Origin: Cephalotrichum gorgonifer
Lineage: Eukaryota; Ascomycota; Sordariomycetes; Microascales; Microascaceae
DNA length: 64,000 nt
Reading direction: 5' to 3'
NCBI GenBank assembly: GCA_900312665.1
Contig: ONZQ02000008.1
Span: forward strand, 930,001-994,000
Shown here: positions 34,555-45,711 of the stretch, piece after piece
How positions within the stretch are numbered: position 1 is the stretch's first letter
Layout of the letters: every line of letters begins with the position of its first letter
Translations under genes and position numbers: made by a program
The notes under the pieces: model-generated
What the model was told of the DNA's origin: nothing
Seen by the model: only the letters and a program-made list of their open reading frames with translations
The model's database searches: none

Positions 34555-35872
34555 ATGAAGTTCTCGTCTGCGCTACAACTGGCCCTCGCGCCATTGGCTC
34601 TGGCCGGCTCCAGGCAGGTCAGGAGGGACGGCCACCTCTCCGGAGGAAATGTTGCGGTTGCCCCGGTGGCTGGCGGTGTTTCTGTTGGCGGTGTCGGCCA
34701 TGTCGGCGGTCTTATTAGTGGTGTCAACGCCGTCATCATCTGGGTGAACCAGGGTGGCGGCAACGCGGCGGAGACGATCAACCAGCAAGTCACCGTCACC
34801 CAGACCATCACCGTTGCTGCCGGTGCTGCCCCTACGGCCGTCAGTGGCGTAGCCGGCTCCACCACCATCGCGGCTGGCTCTTCTGCCGTCGTGGAGGGCA
34901 CTGGTGCCACCCACTCCGTTGACGTCGGTGGTCCTCAGGGCCTCTCCTTCTTCCCCCAGGAGGTCTCGGCCCAGGTCGGTGACATGATCATCTTCACCTT
35001 CTACTCGCAGAACCACACCGTCACCCAGAGCTCGTTCGATCTTCCTTGCGAGCCGTTGGCGGGTGGCATGGACTCCGGCTTCATGGCGAACCCTGATAAC
35101 AGCATCTCTCCGCCGCCGCAGGTCGCCATGCAGGTGATGACCGCGGAGCCCCTCTGGATGTACTGCGCCCAGGGCAACCACTGTGGACGTGGCATGGCCT
35201 GTGAGTATATCTGATCCTAACCGCTGACTTGACTCCCATCCACTAACCTTGCCTAGTCTCCATCAACCCCAGCGCTGAGAAGACCCACGCTCAGTTCCAG
35301 GCCAACGCCATCGCTCAGAAGGGTGGAGACCTCCCCGGCACGGCCATCACTGGAGGTACCGGTGCTGCTCCCGCTGACGGCGCCCCCGCCCCCCCTGCAG
35401 CCCCCGCTCCCCCGTCTAACGGTACGGGCGGTGCGACCTCCTCGCTTCCTGGTGCCGCGCTCCCCACGAACGTTGGTGGCGTCGCCAACCCTATCGCCTC
35501 TGCTCCTGTTGGCGGCCTCAACGGTGGTATCGTGATGGGCGCCGGCACCGTCAACTTGGCGGATGGCTCCTGCCAATGTGCGGTGACGTGCTCCGGCAAC
35601 GGCTTCCCCGACCCTGCTGCCCAGGGCGTCAACGCCTTCGGTGGAATTGCCGGTACGTTTTTTTCTCCACTGCCAAGGAAAGAAGTCCAACTTGACTAAC
35701 ACGATGCTTCACAGGCTCAATCGATATGGCCTCAGCCGGTGTCGTCGGCGCCGCTGTGCCGTCCGTCGGTGGCTCCTCCGCGGTCTCGGTCGCGACCAGC
35801 TCCGCGACTGCTGAGTCTTCCGCTGCTGTCTCGGCCCCTCCATCTCCCGTCATCCCCGGCCGCCGCCGCTAA
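34555..35872 (+). CDS. Secreted cupredoxin-like (extracellular serine-rich) protein
   Basis: Exons 34555-35200, 35257-35652 and 35715-35872, about 399 residues. Residues 1-18 (MKFSSALQLALAPLALAG) form a signal peptide. Residues about 125-225 form a cupredoxin domain: GLSFFPQEVSAQVGDMIIF, FYSQNHTVTQSSFDLPC and PLWMYCAQGNHCGRGM. The His of NHT, the Cys of MYC, the His of NHC and the Met of GRGM are in the spacing expected for a type-1 copper site. A Gly/Ala/Pro/Ser-rich tail follows (about 250-400), with CQCAVTC in the middle and a basic end PGRRR. Family knowledge: these proteins are secreted or wall-associated, often infection- or development-linked, and mostly uncharacterised. No hydrophobic C-terminal GPI signal is seen, unlike many relatives. 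An Ala/Gly/Val-rich stretch also precedes the copper domain. Confidence 0.88.
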
Positions 35873-37015
35873 ATTCTAGTGAGAGGAGGAGGGTAAGAGG
35901 AAGTCAAAGAGCCCAGGCTTTCGGGGTTTGAAAGACAGTTTTTTTTCCTGTACCATCTTGTCAAAACAATGGCAAAAAAATACCCCAGGGGCTTGGTTTG
36001 GGAGTGAACTTGAACCCCCCTGGTTTTGTTGTGGGTTCAAGGGCCCGATTTTGATGACGAGGGGAAGAAGACAGGAAGGGGATCTTTCATTTTTATATAT
36101 GACTGGTTCGTATTATTTATCTTTTTTGGGACAACTTCGTTTTGGGGCTTCTTCTTTTTTGGGAATTTGATGTTGGGTGACGTTAATAGGAAATCCCATG
36201 GAGAGCAGGTAGGATGAAGAGTTATCTACCTCCTATTTTGCTGATGGGAAGGGACGAGGGATAGAGGACGACAGGCAGGTATTAAATGGAAAGTTTTCTT
36301 TTGTCCCGAAGTACTTGCTCCCTGTACTGGTCTCGAAGAAGATAAAGTGATGAGGGGGGGGTAACTCTAGACTTGATACCCTTCACCCGCAACGGTTATA
36401 TCCTTCGAGTAAAATGTAGGCAACGTAGAAGTAAAGCAGGTTGGACGGCAGAGGCCCGATGCCGTGGCCTTGGGTAGTGGGCCTTGTGCCACATTGACGA
36501 TACCCTGGCACCGTTCCTGCCCGTTGACAAGCTGAGCTTCCATGAACAGTGTAAGTGGGGAAGGAAGCCCAGGGGCAAGGTGCCAGGGGAAGAAAGCGGT
36601 CTTGTCCCTCCCTTCTACCAACGGTTAGATCACAGAGCGTGCAGACCACCTGCCTAGTAACGAACGATCTGAGCCATCAGGCATCGGGATATGAAGCAAG
36701 ACTTCGGCGCCCAATATTAAGCTAAAGGTGAGTTTGATTTCAACCTCGAAGCCCTCGTTCGGGTTTTCTTCGCAACGGCATATCTCAAAAGAATCTTGTA
36801 ATATCCAACTAACCACATATTCCAATCAAGGGATATAAAAGTATGAGAAAAGAGCAAAAAAGGAATCTCCACCTGAGGGGACCACGATGTAAAGTCTTAG
36901 CTTTCACCACTAAATCCCATAATTCAACATTTTTCACTCACAAGAAATAGTCCACACTCAAACTCGGCTTGAATGACCTTCCCAAATAGCGTATCCAAAC
37001 GTGACAGACACCTTG
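35873..37015. other. Intergenic region without a supportable gene
   Basis: 1.1 kb between the cupredoxin gene and the broken DUF7580 gene. G/T-rich near 36000-36180, which should be the cupredoxin 3' UTR. No gene or repeat recognised. Confidence 0.5.
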
Positions 37016-38210
37016 CTAAGAGCCATAGAGGAGAATCTGCATCTCCTGCTCCAGAGGCTGCAGAACTTTCTCTTCGACCGTCCTGGCAAAGTCGGAATTA
37101 CCGAGCGAAGCGGTCGGGTCGACGTAGCACTGAAGACAATATTTAATCGCTTCCGCAAATGCCCACGTCAACTTGCCATTGCGCACCTGCGTCTCGAACG
37201 ACCGATTCGCTGTCGATAGGTCGGTCCCGACGTTGTAGTTCCCGTCCGGCCCCATGTCCTGCTGCGTACGGAGGCTCTCCATGGGCTTGCCGACATTGAT
37301 CTCTAGGAGCATGACAGCTAGGGCGAGGAGATTCAGTCTATCTGCCCGGTCCTCCAGGTCGGGCCTCGTCGGTTTATGATCGGCTTCAAGCCCCATATTA
37401 GCTTGGATAAAACAGGGGAACCCACCGGAAGTGACAAGCTTGGAACGTACCTATTGCAGGATAACTTCTAATTAGATAAGGATGTTTAACATCTACTAGA
37501 CAGCTACCCGCGCTCCCCGGCCGCAGGAAGAGAATATCGTGTCGAGTCCATGGACGACGAAGCCATGGGGTTTCGCTTAGCTGCAGAACGGAGCAGACCA
37601 AGGTAATAGCTAGGGCATAGAAGTCCGGGAGGGGGCATCCTGTTTGAGATTCGGCAAGTAGTCGTCCAGCGAGATGCTGTCGGCATTCAAATGACATGGC
37701 GGGCTCTCCACCTCGCATAGGCCTCGCAGCATACCCGATGAGTCGAGGCTGAAGCCCACGAGCGGATGTGCAGCGTCCTGGATTTTCGAACATATATCGG
37801 TAACTGACTCCTGGGTCAATACGGGACTCCGGGCCAAGCCGGCCTGAGGATCAGGGAGCGAGATTAATATCATTGGTACCGCGGGTCCGCTGCTGCGTTT
37901 CTCGGTCTCAGTACATTTGGTCGGTTAAATTGGGAGATGCGAAATGTATCACATACCGGAGCTCAGAGCCAGTAGTGTCATTCAACTTGAACTCTGTATC
38001 GAGCCAAGCCAGAACGGACTCCCTCCAGATACACAGGCCGAAACGGTCTACCGCGCCGACCGCCTGGGATGGCCCTCTCCTGTTCCTCCGATTGCGCCGC
38101 ACCAGCCTCTGCTCCAGGAGTAGCGCGGCTTTGTGAGCACCGCATTCCCTGCACCACCTGCTCGACAGTCCCTTGTGGACCCTAAAGGCATTTTGCTTGA
38201 TAGTCTGCAA
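37016..38210 (-). pseudogene. DUF7580-type C-terminal domain gene, frameshifted and lacking its N-terminal part
   Basis: Minus-strand exons can be joined: about 38210-37957, 37892-about 37640, then after a 1-nt shift to 37451, then 37401-37016. Motifs of the fungal DUF7580 (kinase-like C-terminal) family are seen in order: LSSRWCRECGAHKAALLLEQ; PLVGFSLDSSGMLRG; LPDFYALAITLVCSVLQLSE with TPWLRRPWTRHDILFLR; LNLLALAVMLLEINVGK; and AIKYCLQCYVDPTASLGNSD with EEKVLQPLEQEMQILLYG. The frame slips by one base between DDYLPN and LPDFYALA (about 37640), near a C5 run, with no splice sites to explain it. Upstream, an in-frame stop precedes 38210 and no helical N-terminal (HeLo/prion-inhibition-like) domain was found. 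The first codon of this span is not ATG; an acceptor there (TTGCAG) may mark a lost or unrecognised exon. Family knowledge: such domains occur in fungal self-recognition-type proteins. Either a decayed copy or a sequencing error plus a missed exon. Confidence 0.7.
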
Positions 38211-40029
38211 CGGTGCAACAACGGATCCGGGTCCGTGTACCCGACGAATAGCTCAGTCCATGGTCGTGAAGTTTTGTGGGGTTCTCCAAACCACGGAATC
38301 TGTGGATTTTGCTCTCGCTCTCATCCACTCACGCGCGAGCTGGGTGAGCAGGGTGAGCCAGGCACCCATGCATGATGGCGGGTGTGACAAAGGGGGCAGT
38401 GCTTCCTGGTCACGGGATTTTGAAAGTTCACTTCGGGATCCGAGAGGTTGCGTGCTGCGATGGATAGGCTGTCAGTGATGGAGCCGTCGCTGCCAGACGA
38501 GCCAGTCTAGCTAAATGTACTTTTGCCAACCATATCTCTCTGAAAATCAATAGAACGTGGTTTTAGGACAGTATTCTTTGGGTCTTGGGCCGGTACAGTA
38601 GAGATATGGTCGGCGCGGCAGGTGCATTTCAGATTCGGCCGGTGGGGTGGTGTTCAAACCGAACCGGAGTGCCGGCGCCTTCCGATGCGGGGCGGCGAAG
38701 TGGGGCCGGCCCCAGTGGTCCGGTCGGCGCGGGCCGTTCCCCCCTTGCAGGAGTAACTCCCGAGCTAGGGATAAAGTTCTCGGTCCGCCTACAGTGCGTT
38801 ATTCCTTTGACGACAGCTTGAGTTCGAACTCCTTCGTGTAAGGTCCTACCATATAATTGCCAAGAGCCAATATAGAGACCGGAGTGTTCACTCATGCCCC
38901 TCGTGCGTAATACGTCTCCTTTGAATCTAGCCCTGAAAGCAGAGACTAGCGATGTGTCCACTGGGGATCGTGGATATGGCATGCCTACTCTGTGCACGTA
39001 TTGATGATATCTATACCCTTGCATGCGCCGACTCGGGTGCTAATGACATCGAGCGGATGATTCCGTGGCGCAAGGACACTGGCGAGAACCATCGCCCCCC
39101 CAGTATCAAATGCATCGAGGTCGGCACTCTCGAAATCAATCCCATTGGGGTTTGTAGCAGTGACGGGCTTAAGTATCCCCTTGTATTTATATCTGAATAG
39201 TCCATCGTGAAGGTATTAGTATGTAGCAAGATGATAGAGGTCAAGGACCACGTTTCGGTTGGCAACAAACCGTCCTCAGTACTCATGTCAAGGCTCAGCG
39301 GGTGAGATTGACATGGCGGATGAGGAGCTGTCAGGAACACTATTGGCAATGTCCAGGTAGAAGCCAAACTTTATTCCGAGAGTCTACTTGAACATGTCAG
39401 AGGTATGAACTCAGATAGTAGAGTATAGCCAAGTCTTCCTCTTGTGTGGTCCAGGGTATCGATTCTCCGCCTTTCCAAGCATGCATGTGCGGCGGTCTCA
39501 AATGCTCAAGTACCGGCAATGCAGTGTTCCTTTTGAGAGTCGAGGTGTTGACAAAGAGAAGGGGGAAGATAGAAGGGGGGCGCTACGAGATGAACTCGGA
39601 AAGTCTCGCAGCCTGATCTCGGGAAACGCCGTGGATGGTGATGTTAGTCGAGAAGGGAGTATTAGGGTTTTTTTGGGCAAGGCAAAAGGGAGTATATGTA
39701 AAGATATCATGGTTCCTCGTGGTCCTGTTGAGAGATTCGACCCATGAGATTATGTAGGAGATAGAAGGAAAAGGAGGGTTCTCTTTTCCTCATGCATGTA
39801 ACAGTTTGATCCCGCTCCTCCCCCCCCCCGGTTCTTCCCCCGATCCTCCAAACTTCCTTTATTCCTTTAACCGAAGTTTTTCGAGGCCGTACGGTGTAGA
39901 GTATGGTCGGTTCATCTTTTAGTGTAGTAGTAACCGCGGACGAAAGCTAAGGCACCCGGCACCGTAGGCCCTGACGCAAAGGACCGAGCAGGCCGGCCAC
40001 GGCTCTCCGCGTTCCACATTCCAAGTTCC
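38211..40029. other. Intergenic region without a supportable gene
   Basis: 1.8 kb. The expected N-terminal exon of the DUF7580 gene was searched for here on the minus strand and not found. Only short frames with no motif. Confidence 0.45.
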
Positions 40030-40715
40030 AACCTAGGCTATGAAGCGGGCGCCTGTGCTTCTTTCACCTGGGCTTGAGACTCTAACCTGACCTATGGAGC
40101 GGGCACCTATACTTCTTTCAGCTGGGCTTGAGACTCCAGCCTGACCTATGGAGCGGGTGTCGCGTGCTGCTTTCGACTGGGCCTTAGCCTCCATCCGGGA
40201 TTCCGAAGCAGGTGCCCGTGCCGCTTTCGACCGGGTCAAAGACTCCATCCTGGGTTCTGGGTTCTGTAGCGGGCGCGTGTGCTTCTTTCAGCCTAGCTTA
40301 AGACTCCAGTCTGACTTATGGGGCGGGTGTCGCGTGCTTCCTTGGACCAGGTCTTAGACTCCAGCCTGGGTTCTTCTGGGTTCCGAAGCGGTTCCGAAGC
40401 GGGTCCGTATTCTGCTTTCGGCCGGGTCAAAGACTCCAGCTTGGGTCCTAGGTTCTGTAGCAGGCGCGAGTGCTGCTGTCAGCTGGGCCTATATATATAT
40501 AAGACTCCAACCTGACCCTTGGAGCGGGCGACCGTGTTTGTTTCCGGCGAATCCAAGTCTCCACCCGGGATTCCGAATCGGGCTCGCGTGCTGCTTCCGG
40601 CCAGGTCCAAGACCCCAACCTTGGCTATGAAGCGGGTGTGTGTGCTGCTTCATGCTGGGCCCAACATTCCCACCTGAGTTCTGGTCAAGCAGTCAAGCGT
40701 GCTGCTTTGTGTTGG
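40030..40715. repeat. Degenerate minisatellite, ~12 units of ~54-60 bp
   Basis: Tandem units begin with CTATGGAGCGGG or TTCCGAAGCGGG, continue with cGTGCTGCTTTC(a/g)(g/a)CTGGGC and end with AAGACTCCAGCCTGAC or a variant. Unit starts are seen at about 40037, 40091, 40145, 40200, 40255 and 40316, then less regularly to about 40700. An internal TATATATATA insertion is at 40491. Two unit subtypes alternate (ctatggagcggg and ttccgaagcggg). The variable unit length makes coding unlikely. Confidence 0.85.
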
Positions 40716-40890
40716 TGAGCAGGTGCTCCGTGAGCTTTTCTAATTGCCTTTGACCACATGCGTATAAGTTTCGTGCCTCGTCCTCTCTGCTGGGGCTGTT
40801 CTCATCTCACAAGCTTCACAGCAGCTAAGAAAACGGTTTAAGACGAATTAACAAAAAATCAACGACGCCACCGCCCATAACCCTCTCAAA

Positions 40891-41142
40891 ATGTGCAAGA
40901 AAGTCACAATGCATCAAAAGTACAAATCGTGCACCCAACCCCCAGCGAGCAAGCATGTAATCAAGACGGTCGACTACCCAATCAACGATAGATGCCCCAA
41001 TGCGAGCCTCCCGGGTGGGCCAGCAGCATGCCCGAACCTGGCCGAATCTAAAACGCGTTTGGGGACGATGCCTAGCAAGGGGCCAAAATGCCCGATTGCC
41101 CATAGAAGGCTACTATGGTTCGAATATCCATCAAAGGTGTAA
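40891..41142 (+). CDS. Possible small Cys-containing protein (83 residues)
   Basis: An open frame of 83 codons from ATG with five cysteines: MCKK at the start, KSC, DRCPNAS, ACPNLAE and KCPIAHRR. The layout MC...SC...CPNAS.GGP.ACPNL.ES.TRLGTMP...CPI resembles small fungal Cys/His proteins that open with MC and end in a CPxC-like motif, but here the last CxxC is reduced to one Cys. No domain can be named. Neighbours are the minisatellite and the kinase-like gene. It may be a fragment. Confidence 0.3.
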   Translation: MCKKVTMHQKYKSCTQPPASKHVIKTVDYPINDRCPNASLPGGPAACPNLAESKTRLGTMPSKGPKCPIAHRRLLWFEYPSKV

Positions 41143-41509
41143 AGCTCCGCCATCAGAAGACTCCTAGGAGCATCTTAATCCTCTCAATTACTTCGGATCA
41201 CGAGTTCTATATTAGGAAATGGACATTTATTAGGCTGGATATCGGGGGGGCAATACGAGGGTGTCCAGACAAAACCAGAGACTTCTATTTAGATATGTAA
41301 CTAGTCATTCAACATACAGTCAGAGGTAGCAAGCTTATTTCAAGCACAATTCTACCGTCCTAGATCTTGTTTATGAAGAGATATACGATTTCGTGGAATT
41401 AGTAGGGAAGATAATACGTCTTGCCATCCTCTATACAGTTGAAAGAGGGACAGACAGAACTACCAAAGAGTGAACAGACAAGTGAACAGGAGGTTGATGG
41501 CTTCCCTCC

Positions 41510-42325
41510 TCAGGGGCGACACGCTCCAACAAATGCCATAGCTCTCAGGTCCTCTACAATCGACTCGGCCCTACCGTACCTCTCCTGCCAGCATCCATCG
41601 ATAATATCTCGGGCCGGGTTATCTTCTGGGATAGGAGTCAACTTGTCCTCGGAAACCATCCGATTAATGATTTCAAAATCGTCAATGGGGTCGAAGGGCA
41701 GTTTCCACTCCGTAATTTCAAAGATGGCAGACCCAAGGGCGAAGAGCTCTTTCGCTTCAACAGAGATCTCATCTTCCTCCCGGCCACGCAGCGGTAACTC
41801 GGAGAGCAGATCGTAGCCCTGATCCGCCTCGAAGTCGAGCCGCCCCTTGACGAACGAGGCACCGAAGTCACATAGCTTGATGTGAAAGTCGTCGAAGAAC
41901 AGGGCATTCCGCGTAGATGCGTCGTGCCAAATCACATCCTTCTTGTGCAGGTATGCCATCCCCTCGGCGAACTCCAGCGCCATCCGCAGGCGCTCACCGA
42001 TAGGCGGCGGATCATCGCGGTGGTCCAGGATATAGCTCCGGACGCACCCAATCGTGGCCCGCTCGAGCTTTAAGCCAATGACGCCAGGGACGACGTCCAC
42101 GAGTCCTAGACACTTGACGATTCGAGGGTGTCCGCCGATGATGTTGTATATTTTTTCCTCCTTCTCCAACGAGGGGCCCTCCTGGGTCCGACGATCCTCG
42201 CACTTCCCATCCAGCCATAGTCCAGGGGCCTTGAGCACAGTTGTTTCGCCAGGCAGACAATACACTATGTTTGTAAGTGTCTGCCCCAAAACCTCCACCT
42301 TTCCAGCTAGCGGATTTCCAGACAT
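41510..42325 (-). CDS. Small protein kinase-like protein with non-canonical catalytic loop
   Basis: Single exon, 271 residues. Kinase-fold landmarks seen: TTVLKAPG (possible VAIK-like lysine), EKEEKIYNII with a glutamate (helix C), HPRIVKCLGLVD, hinge LKLERATIG, catalytic loop VIWHDASTRNALF, metal loop KLCDFGAS, an APE-like region replaced by SELPLRGREEDEIS, helix F LFALGSAIFEI, and a C-lobe end DIIDGCWQERYGRAESI. The catalytic aspartate, the asparagine and DFG are kept. The HRD histidine/arginine becomes W-H and the usual lysine of the loop becomes serine. No clear glycine-rich loop is visible. Family knowledge: filamentous fungi have expanded sets of small orphan kinases with such loops, several active. 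Inference: a regulatory or degenerate kinase. The short length (about 270) covers a whole kinase domain only. Confidence 0.8.
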   Translation of the reverse strand: MSGNPLAGKVEVLGQTLTNIVYCLPGETTVLKAPGLWLDGKCEDRRTQEGPSLEKEEKIYNIIGGHPRIVKCLGLVDVVPGVIGLKLERATIGCVRSYILDHRDDPPPIGERLRMALEFAEGMAYLHKKDVIWHDASTRNALFFDDFHIKLCDFGASFVKGRLDFEADQGYDLLSELPLRGREEDEISVEAKELFALGSAIFEITEWKLPFDPIDDFEIINRMVSEDKLTPIPEDNPARDIIDGCWQERYGRAESIVEDLRAMAFVGACRP

Positions 42326-43292
42326 TGCTCTGCTAATGTTCGCTGTGGTGAGGCAGTCACGACTGTTGTTGTGAGCCCAGTTGAAAGGTAAGACGAGGGA
42401 AAGGATGAGACAAAGGGCCGGACGAAAGTTGATTCGGATATTCAGGCTGGTGTTTCGTGTCAGGGGTACTTCAATTGGCAGGTAATTTCGGTGTGAGAGT
42501 ACGACTGAGAGTTACAGCGCTCTCTACCCCTTTATTTTCGAGCTCGGCATCAGCTTTTATCCCCCTTTTCTGAGCTCTTAAGCGCCAGTGTTGGCAGCGC
42601 TACATATTAGCCCAATCCTTCGCTTCGGGCGTCAATTTGTGACCATCACATTCCGACGTCTTTGCATTCCATCACAACGCCCGGCTTTGGTCGTAGTCAC
42701 CTACGACTTGTATTACCAGGAATGCTTGACGCGGGAGAGTCATCACGTGGCAAGCAATCAGCTGAAGATGAACATTAGGTATTATGTCACCGACGATGTC
42801 GGTTCGCCCTCCCCCAGTACCCGCTTCCACAGCTCCACCGGTACTGCTTGGCACCCACACGACGATCCTACCTCCCCACAAGTCACGGATATCCTAGATC
42901 CCAGGACAAGAAGGCCATACACACCAATAGGCACTCACGGCGTCCACACACGTAACAGCCGATGGAACTGGTATGGTATCTATTTCATTCCAACCCAGAC
43001 TACCTTTCTCCTTCCAGCCATTCCATCACGAGTCGGGACATACATTCGGGGCGGTCCATGAACATGGTTCTCATTTCAGATCAATTCAATGACCTCCTGA
43101 TTCTCATAGCAAGACATGCCATTTGGAACTCCACGTAACATAGGGACATGACCAAACCAGCCCCGCAAAATAAAAAGGATCCCTCGAGACACCGATGCAA
43201 ATGGACAGGAATAATATTCTCTCCCCCACCACCACCCCGTTTTTCTTTCATCCTCTTCTTGTTCTTTTTTCTTAACAACAAGAACCACCTCC
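42326..43292. other. Intergenic region; kinase-like promoter and rpl3 3' UTR
   Basis: 967 bp. A 157-codon frame (42588-43061) has no motif and is not called. The left part is the promoter of the kinase-like gene and the right part the L3 3' UTR. Confidence 0.45.
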
Positions 43293-44786
43293 TTACGCCG
43301 CAACCAGGTCCTTCTTGAGGGTACCCTGGTACTGCTTCTTCTCCGCGGGGGTCTGGAAGGCACCGTGTCCGAACTCGGACGAGGTGTCGATCCACTTGAG
43401 CTCGACCTTCTCGAGCGCCTTCCTCGAGGTGTGGACGAACATGGACTTGCGGAGGGTGACGACCCTCTTCTTGACACCGGGGACGGAGCCCTTGAGCATG
43501 ACGAAGTCGTTGTTGATCTCACCATAGCGGACGAAGCCACCAAGACTGTTTTCGTGTTAGTAGATGTAACAGATGGGAGAGGTCGGAAAAGAAAAGGGTC
43601 AGAAACATACGGAGTGATCTTCTTGGTGGTGACATCGAGCTGGGTGGACGCGTTGTCCTCGGCATCACCCTTACCGATACGGTAGATCTTGTGGTTGACC
43701 GAGGTACGGTGGTGGTAACCCCTCTGACCGGAGCGGGCGACGGTCCACTGGACGTGGGCCGGGTGCCAGGCACCAATACAGGCGACCTTGCGGAGACCCT
43801 TGTGGGTCTTGCGAGGGAGCTTCTTGGTGCCCCAGCGGGAGGTGACACCGGCATAACCGTGACCCTTGGTGACGGCGATGCAGTCGATCATCTCGTTCTG
43901 CTCGAAGATGGTGTCGACGGTGAAGGGCTTCTCGAAGAGCTTGTGGCCGAACTCGACCTTGTCGGCGACGGAGCCACCGTTGACCTGGATCTCCATGAGG
44001 TGGGCCTTCTTCTGCTTGAGCGGCGTCAGGCGGACCTGGGTGTGGGCCAGCACGCGGACGACGGTGCAGTACTTCTTGATGCGCTCGAGCTCGCGGGCGA
44101 CGGAGGCGCCGTTGTTCTCCGAGTACGTCTTGGCGTACTTGGTGAAGGCCTTCTTCTTGCTCTTGTACCAGTTCTTGTAGAACCGGCGGCGGATCTCGTC
44201 GCTGAGATGCTCGGCCCAGACGGTGGTGAGCGAGCGGAGGCCGCGGGGGGTCTCAATGTATCCGACCAGACCAACAACGATCATCTAGTAAAAAAACACA
44301 GATGTTAGCCATTGACATAAGCGCCAAGCGGGCTGCGTTGCTCGTACCGGAGGGGTGTCGATGATGCTGACGGCCTCAACGACTTCCTTCTTGTGCGACT
44401 TGGCGCCGGGGCGGTCGACGTCGCGGACGATGGTCGTCATACCGGCCTTGTAGCCCATGGTGGCGGTCAGGTGGACCGGCTTCTTGGGGTCATCCTTGGG
44501 GAACCTGCCGATTTGCGCCAGAGCAAAACGTTAGACCACTTCCCTTTTACTCTCCATTTCTCTCTCTCTCTCTCTCTCTTCTTGAAACCCCAGGAGACTC
44601 GGGGGGACCATTGCAACTTACGACTTGACCTTTCCCCTGTGGCGGGCGGCGCGCTTCCGGGGAAGGTAGGCGAGCGAACCGTGGCGGGGAGCCTCGTACT
44701 ATGCAACATAGTTAGCATCGCCAATGCCCAGCAGACCTAGATCCGGAGGCAATTGCCCGATTAAAACCTACCTTACGGTGAGACAT
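43293..44786 (-). CDS. rpl3: 60S ribosomal protein L3
   Basis: Five exons on the minus strand, starting ATGTCTCACCGTAAG at 44786-44772, then YEAPRHGSLAYLPRKRAARH, then DDPKKPVHLTATMGYKAGMT with KKEVVEAVSIIDTPP, then the long exon MIVVGLVGYIETPRGLRSL to DVTTKKITP, and the last exon GGFVRYGEINNDFVMLKGSV to KKDLVAA and the stop. About 392 residues, full length for eukaryotic uL3. The conserved W-finger region (GWHPAHVQW-like, here ACIGAWHPAHVQWTVARSGQ) and the HHRTSVNHKIY loop are intact. Family knowledge: L3 is at the peptidyl-transferase centre and the histidine in GYHHRT is methylated in yeast. Short first exon and several N-terminal introns are typical for fungal ribosomal protein genes. Intron 4 (about 43551-43608) separates the last 86 residues. 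A (TC)n tract lies in the intron near 44560. Confidence 0.96.
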
Positions 44787-45711
44787 GGCGAAAATGTCGT
44801 GATGGGGACGGATGGGTTGAGGGGAGGGAGGGGGGAAGAAAAGAGGAAGTCCTGCTGGGTTAGTATAGTCGAGAAAATATCCTCTACCGGGGGTCGTCCA
44901 ACTTCGGTGGACACAAAACTTTCCACTTTTCGTGGGCGGGCCGCCAAGAATTCAAGCCCTCCGTTGTGTATATCACGTGATTAAAAGTGGTGGGGTTGTG
45001 GTCGGGTCGGTGTGCCCCACACAGGCTCCTTGGATTGGGCATTGGGAACCATAAGGTGGGTGTGGATCGGATCACAAGCGGAGGATCCGAATATTAGTAA
45101 CAAAAAGTCGGCTTCCAGTGTCTTTCAGTGAGCTCGTACAACGATCAATATAGGAAGCAATATGACTAAACTCAGCTTCTATATGCCGGGAAGAGGCTGG
45201 TCACTGAGCAAGAGTCATACGGGCAATCGATTGCTCCTGAGACCATTCGACATACCTCTACCGTCTCGCCTCTACATACAGCCAACGTCCTCCTCTGAAA
45301 TCATGAGCTTTACGGCGTCTCCGTGGAGCCCACGAACAAGTTGAGAGAAACTAGCGGCTTGTGGGCTCCATAAGTGGTCCACGAGTAATACGGAGCCAGA
45401 GTCGGTCGACTTAAGCTACAAACACGACGAGCACGGGATGTGGTCCATAATACTAACAGAAACGCAACAGCGGCGTTTACTACCAATAACCTGGGAAAGC
45501 ACCCGAGATGTCCTCTAAGTGGACTCCATCCTGAATCTAACAACCTGGGGTATCAGCCGTCCAAAAAAAAACCCCCCGAGCAAAACCAAACCGGGTATAA
45601 TCCATCAAAAACTAACCCCAAAACACCGTGGAATAAATCAAGTTGAGAAAGAAGAGTGAAGAGAACCCCCCCAAATCCGCAAACTTCGCCCGCGGCCCGT
45701 CGTCCCCGGCT
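44787..45711. promoter_or_regulatory. rpl3 promoter region
   Basis: 925 bp upstream of the L3 start, up to the stop of the next minus-strand gene. Purine-rich on plus (pyrimidine-rich on the coding strand) at 44815-44850. No gene supported. Confidence 0.4.

Noticed and set aside
38629..39024. 131-codon minus frame upstream of the DUF7580 fragment, tested as its N-terminal exon
   Set aside because: Not helical, no HeLo-like pattern, and no clean splice path to 38210.
42588..43061. 157-codon frame between kinase-like gene and rpl3
   Set aside because: No recognisable motif; overlaps the promoter of the kinase-like gene.
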